Below are positions 35,549-47,379 of a DNA stretch of 64,000 nt, one piece after another. The DNA lies in assembly GCF_000003195.3 (NCBI RefSeq), contig NC_012874.2, positions 3,813,001 to 3,877,000 of the forward strand. The letters run 5' to 3'. Within the stretch, counting starts at the first letter, position 1. The number at the start of each line of letters is the position of its first letter. The position numbers were made by a program, and so were the translations under genes. Origin of the DNA: Sorghum bicolor (taxonomy: Eukaryota > Streptophyta > Magnoliopsida > Poales > Poaceae). Below the pieces are notes generated by a model that saw only the letters and a list, made by a program, of their open reading frames with translations, did not search any database and had not been told where the DNA came from.

Positions 35549-38276
35549 TGTAACACCCAAAAATTTGCTTTTGAAGTAATAGGATTTAATGAGAATTATT
35601 TAAGCAATTTTTGTGGGCATTTAATCTAGTGAATAAAATATTTTTGGTCAAAATTAAAATTTATCCTAAGTTTAGGAACTTGTTTATGCATTCATGCTGA
35701 AGAATATGTTATTTTGTATTGTTTGCCTCTAGCTTGAATTTATTTGCATTCAAGATTTTTATTTGGAAAAGGTTTTTTTTGAAAACGAAAACAGAAAAGA
35801 AAATAAAAAAAACAGAAAGAAAACCCCAGCCGAACTCTCCCCTCTTCCCTCTGGCCTGTTTCTCTTTTCTTTTCCGGCCCAACAGACCCCGCGGCCCAGT
35901 TCCCTCGCTCGGCCCGAAGCGCAGCCCAGCGGGCGCTCTCCTCCCCTTTCTCTCTTCTCTCGCTGACGAGCCGGCCCCGCAGCGTAGCGCCCCCTCTTCT
36001 TCTTCACGTAATCGGGACGGACTCGCCCTCCCTGATCGCGAACCGATCCCAGGAAAGCCGTGATCTCTTGCCCTTTTCGCGAATCGAGCCCTATAAAGTC
36101 CCTAGGTCAACCCCGCAATCCCCTCTTTGCTTCTAAATCGCGAAACCAAGCACTAGCCACCCTAGACTGCGTGCTTTTGGATCTCGCCGTGCGCAAAACC
36201 ATCCGCCGCTGCGGCACGCCCTCCCTGCACCTTCTCGGCGCGAGCTAAGAGCCTAGGTGGGTTCGTCTCCTTCTTCTCCATCTCCCGATGTGATTCTTTT
36301 GCTCCGGGATGCACCAGAGCGCGAGAACGAAGAGCTCCGGCGAGCTTCCTGCGGCCGGCAATGGCGCCACCGCGCCGGAGCAGGGAGCCGGCTGGCCGGA
36401 CCGCCGCCCGTCACCCCTGGACGCGCCCGATGCGTCCGTTTGAAGATCGACGGCCAGCAAACAAAGATACCCCTTCGAGGGGATTTTTCTTAAAGAGACC
36501 CTGGAATATTGGAGAATTAACCCGCGGTCCAAAGGCGCATTCGCGATTTTACGTTTCCTCTGTTTTAAAAACGTATTCTAGCCGGCTGGGTCTAAAATGT
36601 GTTTTCATATAATTACAAGTTTGCCACTAGAAGTATTTTGGTCATAATATGCTCATTTTAAATCCGATTTGATCCATTCAAATTTCGTTAGATTTATTTT
36701 TACGAGCTCTACATGTTAGAAGTATTATTTCACTGTTTTGAAACTTTTTATTTTCGCAGTAGCATTTAATTAATTATTTCTCTATAGGAAATCTTAGAAA
36801 ATTCATATCTTCCACGTTTTAATTCTGTTTTTCGTGAACTTTACGTTTGTGTGATCATAGCGCTGCGTACAATATTTTCATAAACTTTTATCTTTGTTTT
36901 ACCACTGTTTGGTGTAATGTTCTAATTATAGCTTGTTTGCTTTGTGTATGATTGTCTACATTGGATTGCGTGTTGTTGATTGATGTTTGGGAATATACGG
37001 TGAGCCGTACGTTGGTGATCAAGACCAAGCCTTTGAAGGCCAGCAGGCTCAGGAGAGATTTGATCAAGGCAAGTATAACTTGAGATCATCCTTGTTACCT
37101 ATTCACTTATATCTACACATATATATCATATGCATGCTTTCACCTTGTCGACCTTAGCAAAATCATAGATGATTGTTACCTGGATTCCTTGATACCTACT
37201 TGATATGCATTTGATGTAGTTGTGCTAGTGCTTGATATAATCCATGATCTTGTAAGATGATTAATAGCTATGCAATGAACATAAAAGAATGGCAAATAAC
37301 TGTATGAGATCTTGTCCGTACGTGATCACCCGGGATAACAGTGCAACCATGAGGGCTATAATGGCTCTGGCTTTAGCTCAGTATGAAGACCTTTTCTAGC
37401 ATGTTAGAGGTTACCCGAAAGGGCGGAGGGGCTGAACCGTTTTAGGTATAGTGCGAGCCCCTGTCCCTATGTGTATAGGCTGCGCGTCATTGTGCCATTT
37501 GGAAGGGGGTATCTATAACTGCGTGCAAAGGAAACCTTGCGGCCCTAACATGTTAGACGAACTTTTGAAAGGTTTCATAGTGATCCCTGCCGACCTCCCT
37601 AGGAAGGGGGTTAAGAGACTAGCTACCTCGGGCGAAAGGGTAAATCATGACTCATGGGTAAAGATGTACAACCTCTACGGAGTGTAAAACTGGTATACTA
37701 GCCGAGCTCACGGTCAGAAGCGGCCTTGGGGACATCTACAATAAGATGATGAGCTTGTTATGTTATTATGTTCATTTGATTATCGTTTATGCTATGAATT
37801 AATTATGCTTACACTTGATCATGTGATTAATGGATTATTACTGCTACCTTGACATTTGCTATTAATTTATGAACATGCTATCCACCATTAAAAGCTAAAT
37901 GCAGTCAAACCAGTGTCAGCTAATTGAGCCTCATAAACCCCTGGTTATACTTGTTGAGTACGATATGTTCTCACTCTTGCAATTTTCCAACACCCCAGGT
38001 TATACAAAAGATGATGCTTGGAATGAGGATTACCGTTATGAGTATTAGGCTTGGAGTCAACCAGTCAACAGTGTCCCTGTGTGGAGCTTCCGTCGAGAGC
38101 GTTGTTTACTTCATGCTATCATTTTTGTATGAGATTATGTGATATACTATATTCCGCTATGTAATAAACACTGCAATGGTACATTTGAGATTTGTCTACT
38201 TATGTGTGTGACTGTTTCTGGGGCACATATGAGTCCTTTATGCATCCTATTTTGTTCTTAAAATATGGGTGTGACA
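35549..38276. mobile_element. Solo LTR of a Gypsy-type retrotransposon (2728 bp)
   Basis: Starts TGTAACACCC and ends GGGTGTGACA, inside a perfect 5-bp duplication GCCGA (35544-35548 and 38277-38281). No internal retroviral-type genes are present, so this is one LTR left after recombination. The GAGGGCTATAATGGCTCTG and GACCTCCCTAGGAAGGGGG stretches recur in the LTR at 42379-44412. The orientation shown is by reading TG..CA, so the strand of the parent is not decided. Confidence 0.85.
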
Positions 38277-38281
38277 GCCGA

Positions 38282-39530
38282 GCATCCTAAGATTCCATCC
38301 CTACAAATAGATTAATAGAGGTCACATTAATAAGAGGCTCGACTACAGAAATAGATGTATAAAAATAATTTATAGTTTTTCCAATGCACTTCCAACGGCT
38401 ACCTGAAGTCACATGTCCTATGCTATCATTCACCTCATGGCTAGACTGGCCTCTAGCCTCTACTCACTTCTACACAATCAACTTCGATGGTCAAAACATG
38501 ACACGACAATTGTTCAGTGTTCAAAAATCTGCATGGTCGGACAATCCACTCGATTCATTCCTACAGTGCCATAAAACGCTAGCCTTTGTCCTTAGTCTAT
38601 TGATTGTCTAGTGTACTCAACCTTTTCTAGCTAAACTATCTAGTGTATTCATTAGCACAATTCTCTTTCGATGAGTCATTGATTGGATACCAACACTTTT
38701 GTGTAGTGCATTCATTTTTCTGTTTGCCAAAGTATTCATTGAGTGCATTCTTCTCTGTTTTCATCCCTAAGTTTTTCATATGAACTACAATTGGGGAAAA
38801 ATTTATTCTGTTGCATTCCTTGCACCATAACCAAGCTCTCTCGACAATATGTTCATCAAAATTGCACCACCATGCACACTTAAGGTCAAGCATTTCCACT
38901 TAACTCTCCTGCATGGTGATCCTAACTCTTGAAAGGTCTTCAATCCTCAAGTTTTCACTTGCAATACTTGACTCCTCCATGATTCACATACTTAATCTTG
39001 AGTCCTCGATTACATCACTTGACTTCTTGATCGATCTCCTTCAATCCTGTGTTGTTTGATTGTCTTGTCATCAACCATTGGGGTTATCTTTATTCTTATT
39101 TCATGCATTGTAGCTTGGCATTAACACTTGATACTCCAACCCATACACTAGAAACACATGTCATGTTGTCCTTAGTTTGCTTCTCCATCCATGCTTGAGG
39201 ATATTTCTTTATTTTCATGCTTTGCAATCTACATTGACATATTTCTCCAAAACACATATATTAAGGTTGTCATTAACCACTGTAAACACTTACCTAAGAG
39301 GACTAGAAGCTCACAGAGGGGGTGATGTCACAAACGGAATGCATGAACTTGTGGAGGACATCTTGCTAGGTAGCCAACAAAGAGAAACAATGAGCAGGAT
39401 AACAATGCAAAAGACAATCTAGTTCAAGCAAAAGACAACAATGCAAATCAAATCTATGAAATGGCTTCTATGTTGTGGGACATCATAGCATCATGTGAAA
39501 GCATGCATATTTGGCAAATGGTAAATGAGA
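38282..39530. other. Repeat debris between LTRs
   Basis: Starts with the continuation of the CACTA-like host sequence, then AT-rich non-coding DNA with repeated -GTGCATTC- and -CATTGATTGG- like words. No gene is seen. Confidence 0.3.
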
Positions 39531-39531
39531 C

Positions 39532-42310
39532 ATGAGTTGATGATTTTGGATTGGTCTCTGTAATGGCTTGCTTTTCATGAACAAGAAGAGTTTGATAGTG
39601 AAATAGTTTTGATCAAGGTTGAAGAATTAATCAAGAATGCATAAGTGAAGAAAAGACAAGCAAAGGTCAAATGGCAAAGGACACAACTCATACTGGATAT
39701 AAGTCAGTCTCTACATTGGTTTGCTTGTATAATTAAAAAATTGGTAAATCACTTTGCAATTGCTTTGATCAAACTAGAAGTATGAATATAGATATTTGAA
39801 TAAGTGTTAGGAGTGTCAAGCCAAAATGAAGAGGAGATAAGGAATCATGAATTGGATAGACTATATAGATGTTGATTCATATATATATCTCTAAGTGAAT
39901 CAAACTAAAGCTTGATTGATCTCAACATTCATATCTAGAAGATATTCAAGAAAGAATTACAATATTGAAGAAATAGTTTTTCAACAGACACTTAATATGA
40001 TGTGACTTGAGTATGCTTGATAAGGTGAAGATAGCAAGGAAAGGGCTTCGAGGGACTAAGCGAAGGTGAAAAGCAAGCAATGCCTTATGGACTAAGGTAC
40101 CATGGCTAAGGTGAAGAATAGAGTACTTGCATTGAGTCGAGAAACTAATCAAGCTACGAGGAGTCTTATTGTATTGAACATCAAAACATTAGTGGAAGTG
40201 ACTTGAAGCAATGAATTGAACTCATATGTGTTGAAATAGTTCAAGTCATATGCTCAAGGTGTGTTTGCTCGGAGAGATGAGACAAGGTTGATGATTGCAA
40301 TCCCCTATGAAGTGATATTGAGAAGAATTGACATATGAAGACATTAAAGACTCAAGTGGTTGAAATAGTTATATTCTCTTGATCTTGAGTATAGGAATGC
40401 TATACTATCAAGGGAGATGCAATACTAATAATAGACAAGTCTCAAGTGCTCAAACTAACCGAACCCAAGTGCTGACATGAGAGAAAATATCTAGCACTAC
40501 ACCTGCACTTGTTGATCTGTAGGCATTGTCTGCTGGGTTGGATAGCCCATGAAACAAGGTTTTCAAGAAGTCTAAGATCACTGAAAATAGAGTTCAGAGT
40601 AAAAAAGTTATGGTGTTTTCTCTAAGCTGACCTGTTCTGTTTCTCGGAGCTGCGGCAGTGCCACACTCAAGTGAGGCAGGGCCGCACCCTAGCAGTGTCG
40701 CGTGTCTAGTGCAGCAGTGTTGCTCCTTACAGACCATAGTGACTAGTTTTAGAACTGTAATGGCTAGTTTGTGTGGGGTGGCTATATATACCCATCCCAT
40801 GCCTAGTGAGGCTGCTAACCTCCAGACCATTCCAAGCACATCCCTAACCATTTGAGAGCTCTCCCCATCCCTCTCTTTGTGGGAGTTAGTGATTAGTGTG
40901 TGATTAAGAGTTTGAGAGCAGATTAGAGCAAATCAAACCTTGAGCACTTGTTAGGCTTCGCCGATCTTTGTTGCGCATTTGTTACTATTGGAGGTGAAGC
41001 CTCTTTATCAGCTAGGCGTCAGCTGACGAGGTCCATTGTGGTGAGCTACGAGAAAGTTTATAATCACCCATTGATCTAGTGGAATCACCCCTCATCTCAA
41101 GAGTTTACTCTCTAGACTTGAGAACAAGGAAGGGTTGCAAAGCCCCAGTGCCGGTCCTATAATTTTAAGGCCCTCTGGCGAATTTATCGTGACGACCTCT
41201 CTAAACTATAAAATCTTATAATAATATAAGTTAATTTTGTTCATAAGAGGAAAGTAAATCGAATTATATATACATAAACTGCACTTCTTGTCTTTTCATT
41301 TTTTCAAAGCCCCCTGACAAATGTTTCTTAGGTAACACTCTAAAATTCTAACATATATATGACTATATGAGTACAAAGTACTAGACAAAAATTAGATAAG
41401 AAAAAAACCTAGTTCCTAAACATTTAGGACATGAACTAATTCAGAATCAGAATCATGATTCACAAATCACAAAAAATAAAAGGGTAGAAGGAAAGAACCA
41501 GATCACATGTCATAGCCCTCATCGAGCCCTACCAGCTAGTCATCGCCGTTGTCGTTTGGATTTTGGAATAGCCCTCGTCGAGCCCTGCCAGCTGGTCATC
41601 GCCGTTGTCGTTTGGATTTTAGAAGACTAGAACTCAAACGCAAAGGTTTCGGTATTATCCACTGCAGCTGGTGATCGCGTTGTGAACTAGTGATCGTGTC
41701 GCTGATGTCGTTGTGTCTCTCCTCGCGGTCTCGCCGTCTCACCAGAAGTCTAAAAGTCGTGACTCGTGATCGCTATGTGTGGTAGCGTGTGTACGGGCAT
41801 TGGTGGCTCAGCTCCTTGGCTCACGACTTTTTTTAGTGATAGGCCTCCTGCATCGTATATATGTATGTACTAATAAATAATGACTATAGCTAAAGAATAT
41901 GTGGTCTTATATACTTAGGATTGGGCCCCTATCCCGCGAGGGCCCTCGGCCGTCGCACCTCCTGCCCTCCCCTTAGGGCCGGCACTGCAAAGCCCTAAGC
42001 CTTAATGGCAAGCCTCAACAACATGGACATAGGCAATCCTTGGTGATGAGTTGAACCACATGATAAATCTTGTGTCTTGCGACTTTGTATTTTGAATTGT
42101 GTGATTTGTGTTCCACTCGATCTACTTGATTGTGAGTGTAGGTACTTGGTGAACTTGTCACTGGATATCTCTAGAACCTCTCTACCAAGTTTGGTCAGAG
42201 TTGAACTCTCTAGAGAGGTGAGGCAGTGCTACACCTAGAATTTAACTTTCGCTATGAGTTTGTTTGAAATAGGCATATTCACCCCCTCTAAGTGACATCA
42301 AGGTCCTTTC
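39532..42310 (+). mobile_element. Degenerate Copia-type (SIRE/Maximus-like) LTR sequence
   Basis: Sequence of the GGTGAAG / CATGGCTAAGGTGAAG / GAGTACTTG type, then a tandem GTGGCTATATATACCC promoter-like stretch, GAGTTTGAGAGCA, and the end TTCACCCCCTCTAAGTG leading to GGTCCTTTCA. I associate this with Maximus/SIRE-type LTRs of grasses. The left end near 39532 is approximate. An hAT element is nested at 41146-41987. Confidence 0.45.
41146..41987. mobile_element. Non-autonomous hAT element (842 bp)
   Basis: Ends CAGTGCCGGTCC and GGGCCGGCACTG are inverted repeats. The identical 8-bp flanks CAAAGCCC lie at 41138-41145 and 41988-41995. It has no transposase. It carries a 60-bp tandem duplication (41512-41571 and 41572-41630) of a segment with CATCGCCGTTGTCG. 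Confidence 0.9.
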
Positions 42311-42378
42311 ATGATTCAAAGCGGATCGGAGTAGAGGATTATCCATGCCACTTTCATACCTACCATCAACATAGTGGA

Positions 42379-44412
42379 TGTAATACCCAATTTTAAGGAC
42401 AAAACCAGATATGCACCATATGTGAGTTTTAAAAGACAAATCTCACATATAGCTACAAATAAGGGGTAATATCAAAAGACCCAAAATCGCCGCCGCCGTG
42501 GAACTTCCCCTCTGCTGCCGTGTTGACAAATCTAAGAGCTTGCCGAGCTTCGCGTTGAGGTCTTGAACCCCTGTGTTTTTCCATCATCTTTTTATCTCTC
42601 TCTGTGATGCTCAATTGCTCACCGAACTTCGCAGGAGCGCCTCGATCCGCCGTCTCGCGCTGCCCGCTTTCCCCGAGCTCCCTCTGCCCGCAATAAGCCC
42701 CAAGGTGAGTTCGCGTTGGTCCGCTCGTGCTCCCAGTAGTTTTCCCGTTCGAAACCGAGTTCCCTAGGCCGTTTTCCCCCGTCTCTGGCAAAGCTCCGGC
42801 CATGGAGCCGCCGTGCCGGAGGCCCTGCTCCGGCCAGCCAGCCGCCCCTCCCTCCGATCTGATCTGATCCGCCCAAAGAAGATCCAACGGTTCACGGTGG
42901 CCGATACCCTTTCGGCCTGGAATTTTGCTAAGAGCCCCTCAATTTGTTATATATTGAACCTGCAGTCCGTTACGTAATCCCTAAAATACGCTTTCTCAGC
43001 TCGGAAAGCGTAATCCAGCCGACTGAGTTCAAAATACGTTTCCAGTAAATTACAAGTTTGCCACTGATTTTCTTTTGGATATAAAATATTCGTTTTAACT
43101 CCGATTTGACCCGTTCAAATGTCGATAGATTCGTATTTACGAGCTCTACGTGTTAGAAGTATTAGTTTACTGTTTTGAAACTTTTTAATTTCCTGGTAAT
43201 ATTTAATTAATTATTTCTCTATAGGAAATCTTAGAAAATTCATAACTTCTCCGTTTTAGCTCCGATTTTCGTGATCTTTTCGTCTGTGAGATCATAGCGA
43301 TGCGTAGAATCATTTTTTAAACTTTTCATACTGTTTTTATATGAATGGTGTACTGTTCTAATTGTAGTCTTATTTGCTTCGTGTATGTTTGTCTTCGATT
43401 GTTTGTGTGATCGATGATCGAGTTTAGACGGTGAGCAATACTTCAATGATCAAGATCAGAGCCTTGGCAACAAGTAGGACCAGCAGAACCAAAAGGATCA
43501 ACAAGAGCATTTGGATCAAGGCAAGTATAGCATTTGGATTTTATTTCTGTGACCATGATCTTGTGACTAGATTAATGTGAAGTAATAAATGATAAAAATG
43601 ACTTTTTAGCCACTTGATGATTTATCTGTAAGTGATAACCGGGACAACAGTGCAACCATGAGGGCTATAATGGCTCTGGCTTTAGTTAAGTATGAGTAAC
43701 TTTTCTAGCTCGTTAGCGGTTACCCGTTGTGGCGCAATTGGGGAATAGCAGACCGTAGATTCCTGCGGGTGAATCACATGGACTGACTAATGAAATCAAG
43801 CGGCCCTAACTTGTTAGACGAACCTTTGAAAGACTTCATAGTGATCCCTACCGACCTCCCTAGGAAGGGGGTTAAGAGACTAGCTACCTCGGGCGAAAGG
43901 GTAAATCATGACTCATGGGTAAAGATGTGCAACCTCTGTAGAGGGTTAAAAACTAGTATACTAGCCGAGCTCACGGTCAGGAGCGGCCTTGGGGATTCTT
44001 GCTGCGACGATGATGATTCCTGTGTGTTAAATATGCTCATTATTTATTATTTAATGCTTTACATTATTTATGTCACATTGATCATGAGATTGTGGGAGCT
44101 ATACAATCTAGTTGCTATACTTGTGTAGTTCGACATGTACTCACTCTTGCTACTTCCCCCAAACCTCAGGAGAAGTTTAGGCTTGTGATCAACCAGTCAG
44201 TTGGATCCTGTAGAGTGGAGTTAATACCCGAAGTTGGAGTTATTTATCCGCTGTTTGTTACTAAAGGTTATCTCTTTTATACTAAGTATGTTATATAATT
44301 TATGCATGTTGTCTTTTGATATTACCCCTTATTTGTAGCTATATGTGGGATTTGATTTTTAAAACTCACATATGGTGCATATCTGGTTTTGTCCTTAAAA
44401 TCGGGTATTACA
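42379..44412. mobile_element. Solo LTR-like element with 102-bp inverted ends (2034 bp)
   Basis: Starts TGTAATACCC and ends GGGTATTACA. The 5-bp flanks GTGGA (42374-42378) and ATGGA (44413-44417) differ by one base. The first and last 102 bp (42379-42480 and 44311-44412) are inverted copies with 4 mismatches that I can count. The inside matches the LTR at 35549-38276 (CGAGCTCTACGTGTTAGAAG, GGAAATCTTAGAAAATTCAT, GACCTCCCTAGGAAGGGGG). So it is an LTR relative whose 5' end appears replaced by an inverted 3' end. Confidence 0.8.
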
Positions 44413-44982
44413 ATGGAAGTGAATACTACAACTCGTTCCTAGACTAGGCTACACAACCTTTGTATGCTCATCACCGCCATTCCAGGAGACACCATCGCTA
44501 CCAGTTTTCACCCTCTTTCTCCTCCTCCTCCTCTTTGGCGTGGCAATTGCCCCCTGCATGGAGGTGGCCTCTAAGATAGAGTGAGCCGAGGAGAGAGTAA
44601 GCCGAGAGAGAGAGAGGGAGGAGAGAGACTAGAGAAAAGTAAATGAGGGAGGAGAAAGAGTGGCCGGTGGGGCATGGAATACTTGTGCTCCGTGTGAGCA
44701 CCATATGGTGTTGACTACAATGAAGATGTGGGTGACGGCGTCAATCCATTCCAATCGACAGGCACCATGTCTAGGCACACTTTTCATCACCATGTTTAAG
44801 TTTCGAACTAGTGGTAAAAAATGATTTTCACCATACGTTTTAATAAAACCGATGGTGAAAATACTATTAGTAAAAACCTTCTGTAGCTAGTGCACAACTA
44901 TTGGTAATAAAACATTATGTAGTGCACTCAATGAAAAGGCTATCAAGGACCACTACTGTGAGTTGGTGTCTTACTATTATTC
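44413..44982. other. Spacer with CACTA-like fragments
   Basis: A C-rich stretch and a GAACTAGTGGTAAAAAATG / CTATTAGTAAAAACC type sequence resembling CACTA subterminal repeats. No gene is seen. Confidence 0.3.
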
Positions 44983-45314
44983 GGCCTTGTTTAGCTCCTG
45001 GGGTGTAATGTTTTGGGATGTTACATCGGATGTCACATAAGGTGTCACATGGAGTCTTCGATTACCAATAAAAAACAAATTACATATTCCATTAGTAAAC
45101 TACGAGATAATTTTATTAAGTCTAATTAATCCATTATTAGCATATATTTACTGTAACACTATATTGTCAAATCATAGACTAATTAGGTTTAAAAAAATTA
45201 TCTTACAAAATAGTCATAATTTGTGCAGTTAGTTATTTTTTAGTCTACATTTAATACTTTATGCTCATGCATGTGTCAAAACATCCGACTTGATATAGGG
45301 CGTAAAGTTTTCCA
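44983..45314. mobile_element. MITE of the GGCCTTGTTTAG type, longer subfamily, right end lost
   Basis: Left end GGCCTTGTTTAGCTCCTGG, then GATGTTACATCGGATGTCAC and a right side CATGCATGTGTCAAAACATC as in the family. The right terminal repeat is not found, so it appears truncated. Confidence 0.55.
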
Positions 45315-47376
45315 GCCTTGAGCTTTGAATCATTAATCAATGATAATGCCATCATCACATTGTTTGCATAGTACTACGTGAAGTACTTTACTAGGTCATT
45401 AACCTTCTATAGCTAGTAAGCTCTCATGTCGTCCTTGGCCTGTGAACTTGAAGGCATCTGAGACGCAGCAATGAATTGAAGCATGCAGTTCTCTGATCCA
45501 CAACACTTAACTGCGGCACCGTCGTCCCTGCGCGCGTACTCGCATTGGTTTTTACTGCGTCCGGGATGCATGGATGATGTGGGTGCATCTTTTGACCGCG
45601 CGTCCCTCCACTTCTTTATTGTTGCCGCAGCGCTCAGTTCATCGATAGATCATCTCAGAGAGCAGGGCGTGCTCAGGAGGTGCTCGCGTTCGTGAGTACG
45701 TGAGGTCTCCATTGCGAAATCATTGTCGTGGAATCCCATATCCCCCGGCACCAGTACTGACAGCGGATGCCTTGCGCTTGCTGCCTCGCAGGCAGGCAGC
45801 TCGTCTCCGGCCGGTCAGCTCGATCGCCGCGTGCTGTACATACACTGTTCATATCCTTGAAAATCAAGGGGTTTTGTCTCATTGATTAACAGTGTTGTTA
45901 TCACTGAGGCCCCCCAAATTTTGTCTTGGCACGAATTCGACCCACGTTTGAGATGGCCCCGGCCGTATGTTTGTGTGTTTCTGAAAATTTGTAAATATTT
46001 GGCATGGCATGTCAGCCTGTCGCAGCACCAATTCTAGTTGTACACTACAGTAATAACCTGCAGAGTCTCTCTGGTATTGACAGGATCTGGTTTTTTCTTT
46101 TACTACCTGGTAGACATAACTACTCTGAGTCAACCCAACAATGTGGAAGCCTTTTGTCAGATCACACTGGCAAGAGAATACAGTAGGATTTTAATTTTGT
46201 TTCTGGATGAATACTATATTTCAGGTTAATGTAATGTTTTTATTTAGTATATATTATAAATGTTAGATTTTTTTATAAATTTGATCAAAATTAAAAATTA
46301 CTATTCTCCTTTTTTTTGGACGGGGAGTACCTGAGTGAAGGATCAGAGCCTGCCCCCGTTTCATCAGCAAGAGATCGTCCAAAGTAGCTGCAGCCTGCAG
46401 CAGCCATAGATACGTACCGAGATGCTCACTCTGCTATGAAACCAAAGCTGCGAAGGATTTCTGCTGATTCAAAGCTGTACTTGCTGGTGACTGCTGAGAC
46501 GTCATTTCACACCTTGCACCTCAATTAATTTTCTTGTTTGTTTAGATGCTTTTGGAATGACAAAATTTTTAGCTTTAATCTTTTGCTGCAAAACTTTTGC
46601 TCATTCAAACTTTACATCTTAGTGTTTAGATATATGGCAAACTTTAGCCATGCAAATACAACACATGCCCCTAATTATGTTTTTGGCCAGTTTTGGGCCT
46701 CTTGAGTTCTAAATACCAAAAGTTTAGCAGCTCAAGTTTTGCTCTTTTTGCTGATGCTGTTTAGATCCATTTTGTCAAAAGATAAGGTAAAACTGCAAAA
46801 GTTTTAGGTGAAGTTAATGTGCTAGCTTTTTAATAAATTTTCTGAAATAGTATATAAAAAAGGATCCGAGTTAAGGCCTTATTGCTAGCTTTTTCTGCGA
46901 GGCACATCAAATGAAGTGGTGAAGTTTTTAATGTGCTAGCTGCTGCTGGATTCCTGTAACTTCATTGCAGGGTAAAGGGGGCATTGAAGGTGTTAGCTAG
47001 GCTGAAATGCAAAGACATGTAGGGCATCGCCGTTCAATTAAAGCATGTATTTACCTAAAGTGGCACATCTTCTATTAGAATCCATTTATTCGGAGAACCA
47101 GTGCCTCAGTTGATGCACATTTATTTGGATAGATGGAGGAATCCTTTAAGCCTCTGTTGTTAGCTAGCTAGTACATAGGAGGTCAGGAATCCTCTCTATT
47201 CATGAAGGGTGTTCAAGGTGTTAAGATTGGCAATCTTCCTTTGATAACTAAAGGAGCACTCTTGTCTTTTACTGCTAGCATATTTAAAAAAGGAATTAAG
47301 CATATAAGTTTTTATTGATAATACCAAAACGTGGACCCATAAAATACTTTAGGATTTGTGTTATCATTACCATAAC
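45315..47376. other. Intergenic stretch, no gene recognised
   Basis: GC-rich patch at 45480-45840 with short motif-free frames on both strands, then AT-rich DNA. Around 46235-46330 there is Stowaway-like sequence ending at GGACGGGGAGTACC. Confidence 0.35.
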
Positions 47377-47379
47377 CAT

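Noticed and set aside
35719..36612. Open frames of 80-115 codons within the solo LTR
   Set aside because: They lie inside a repetitive LTR, overlap on both strands, and have no recognisable motif.
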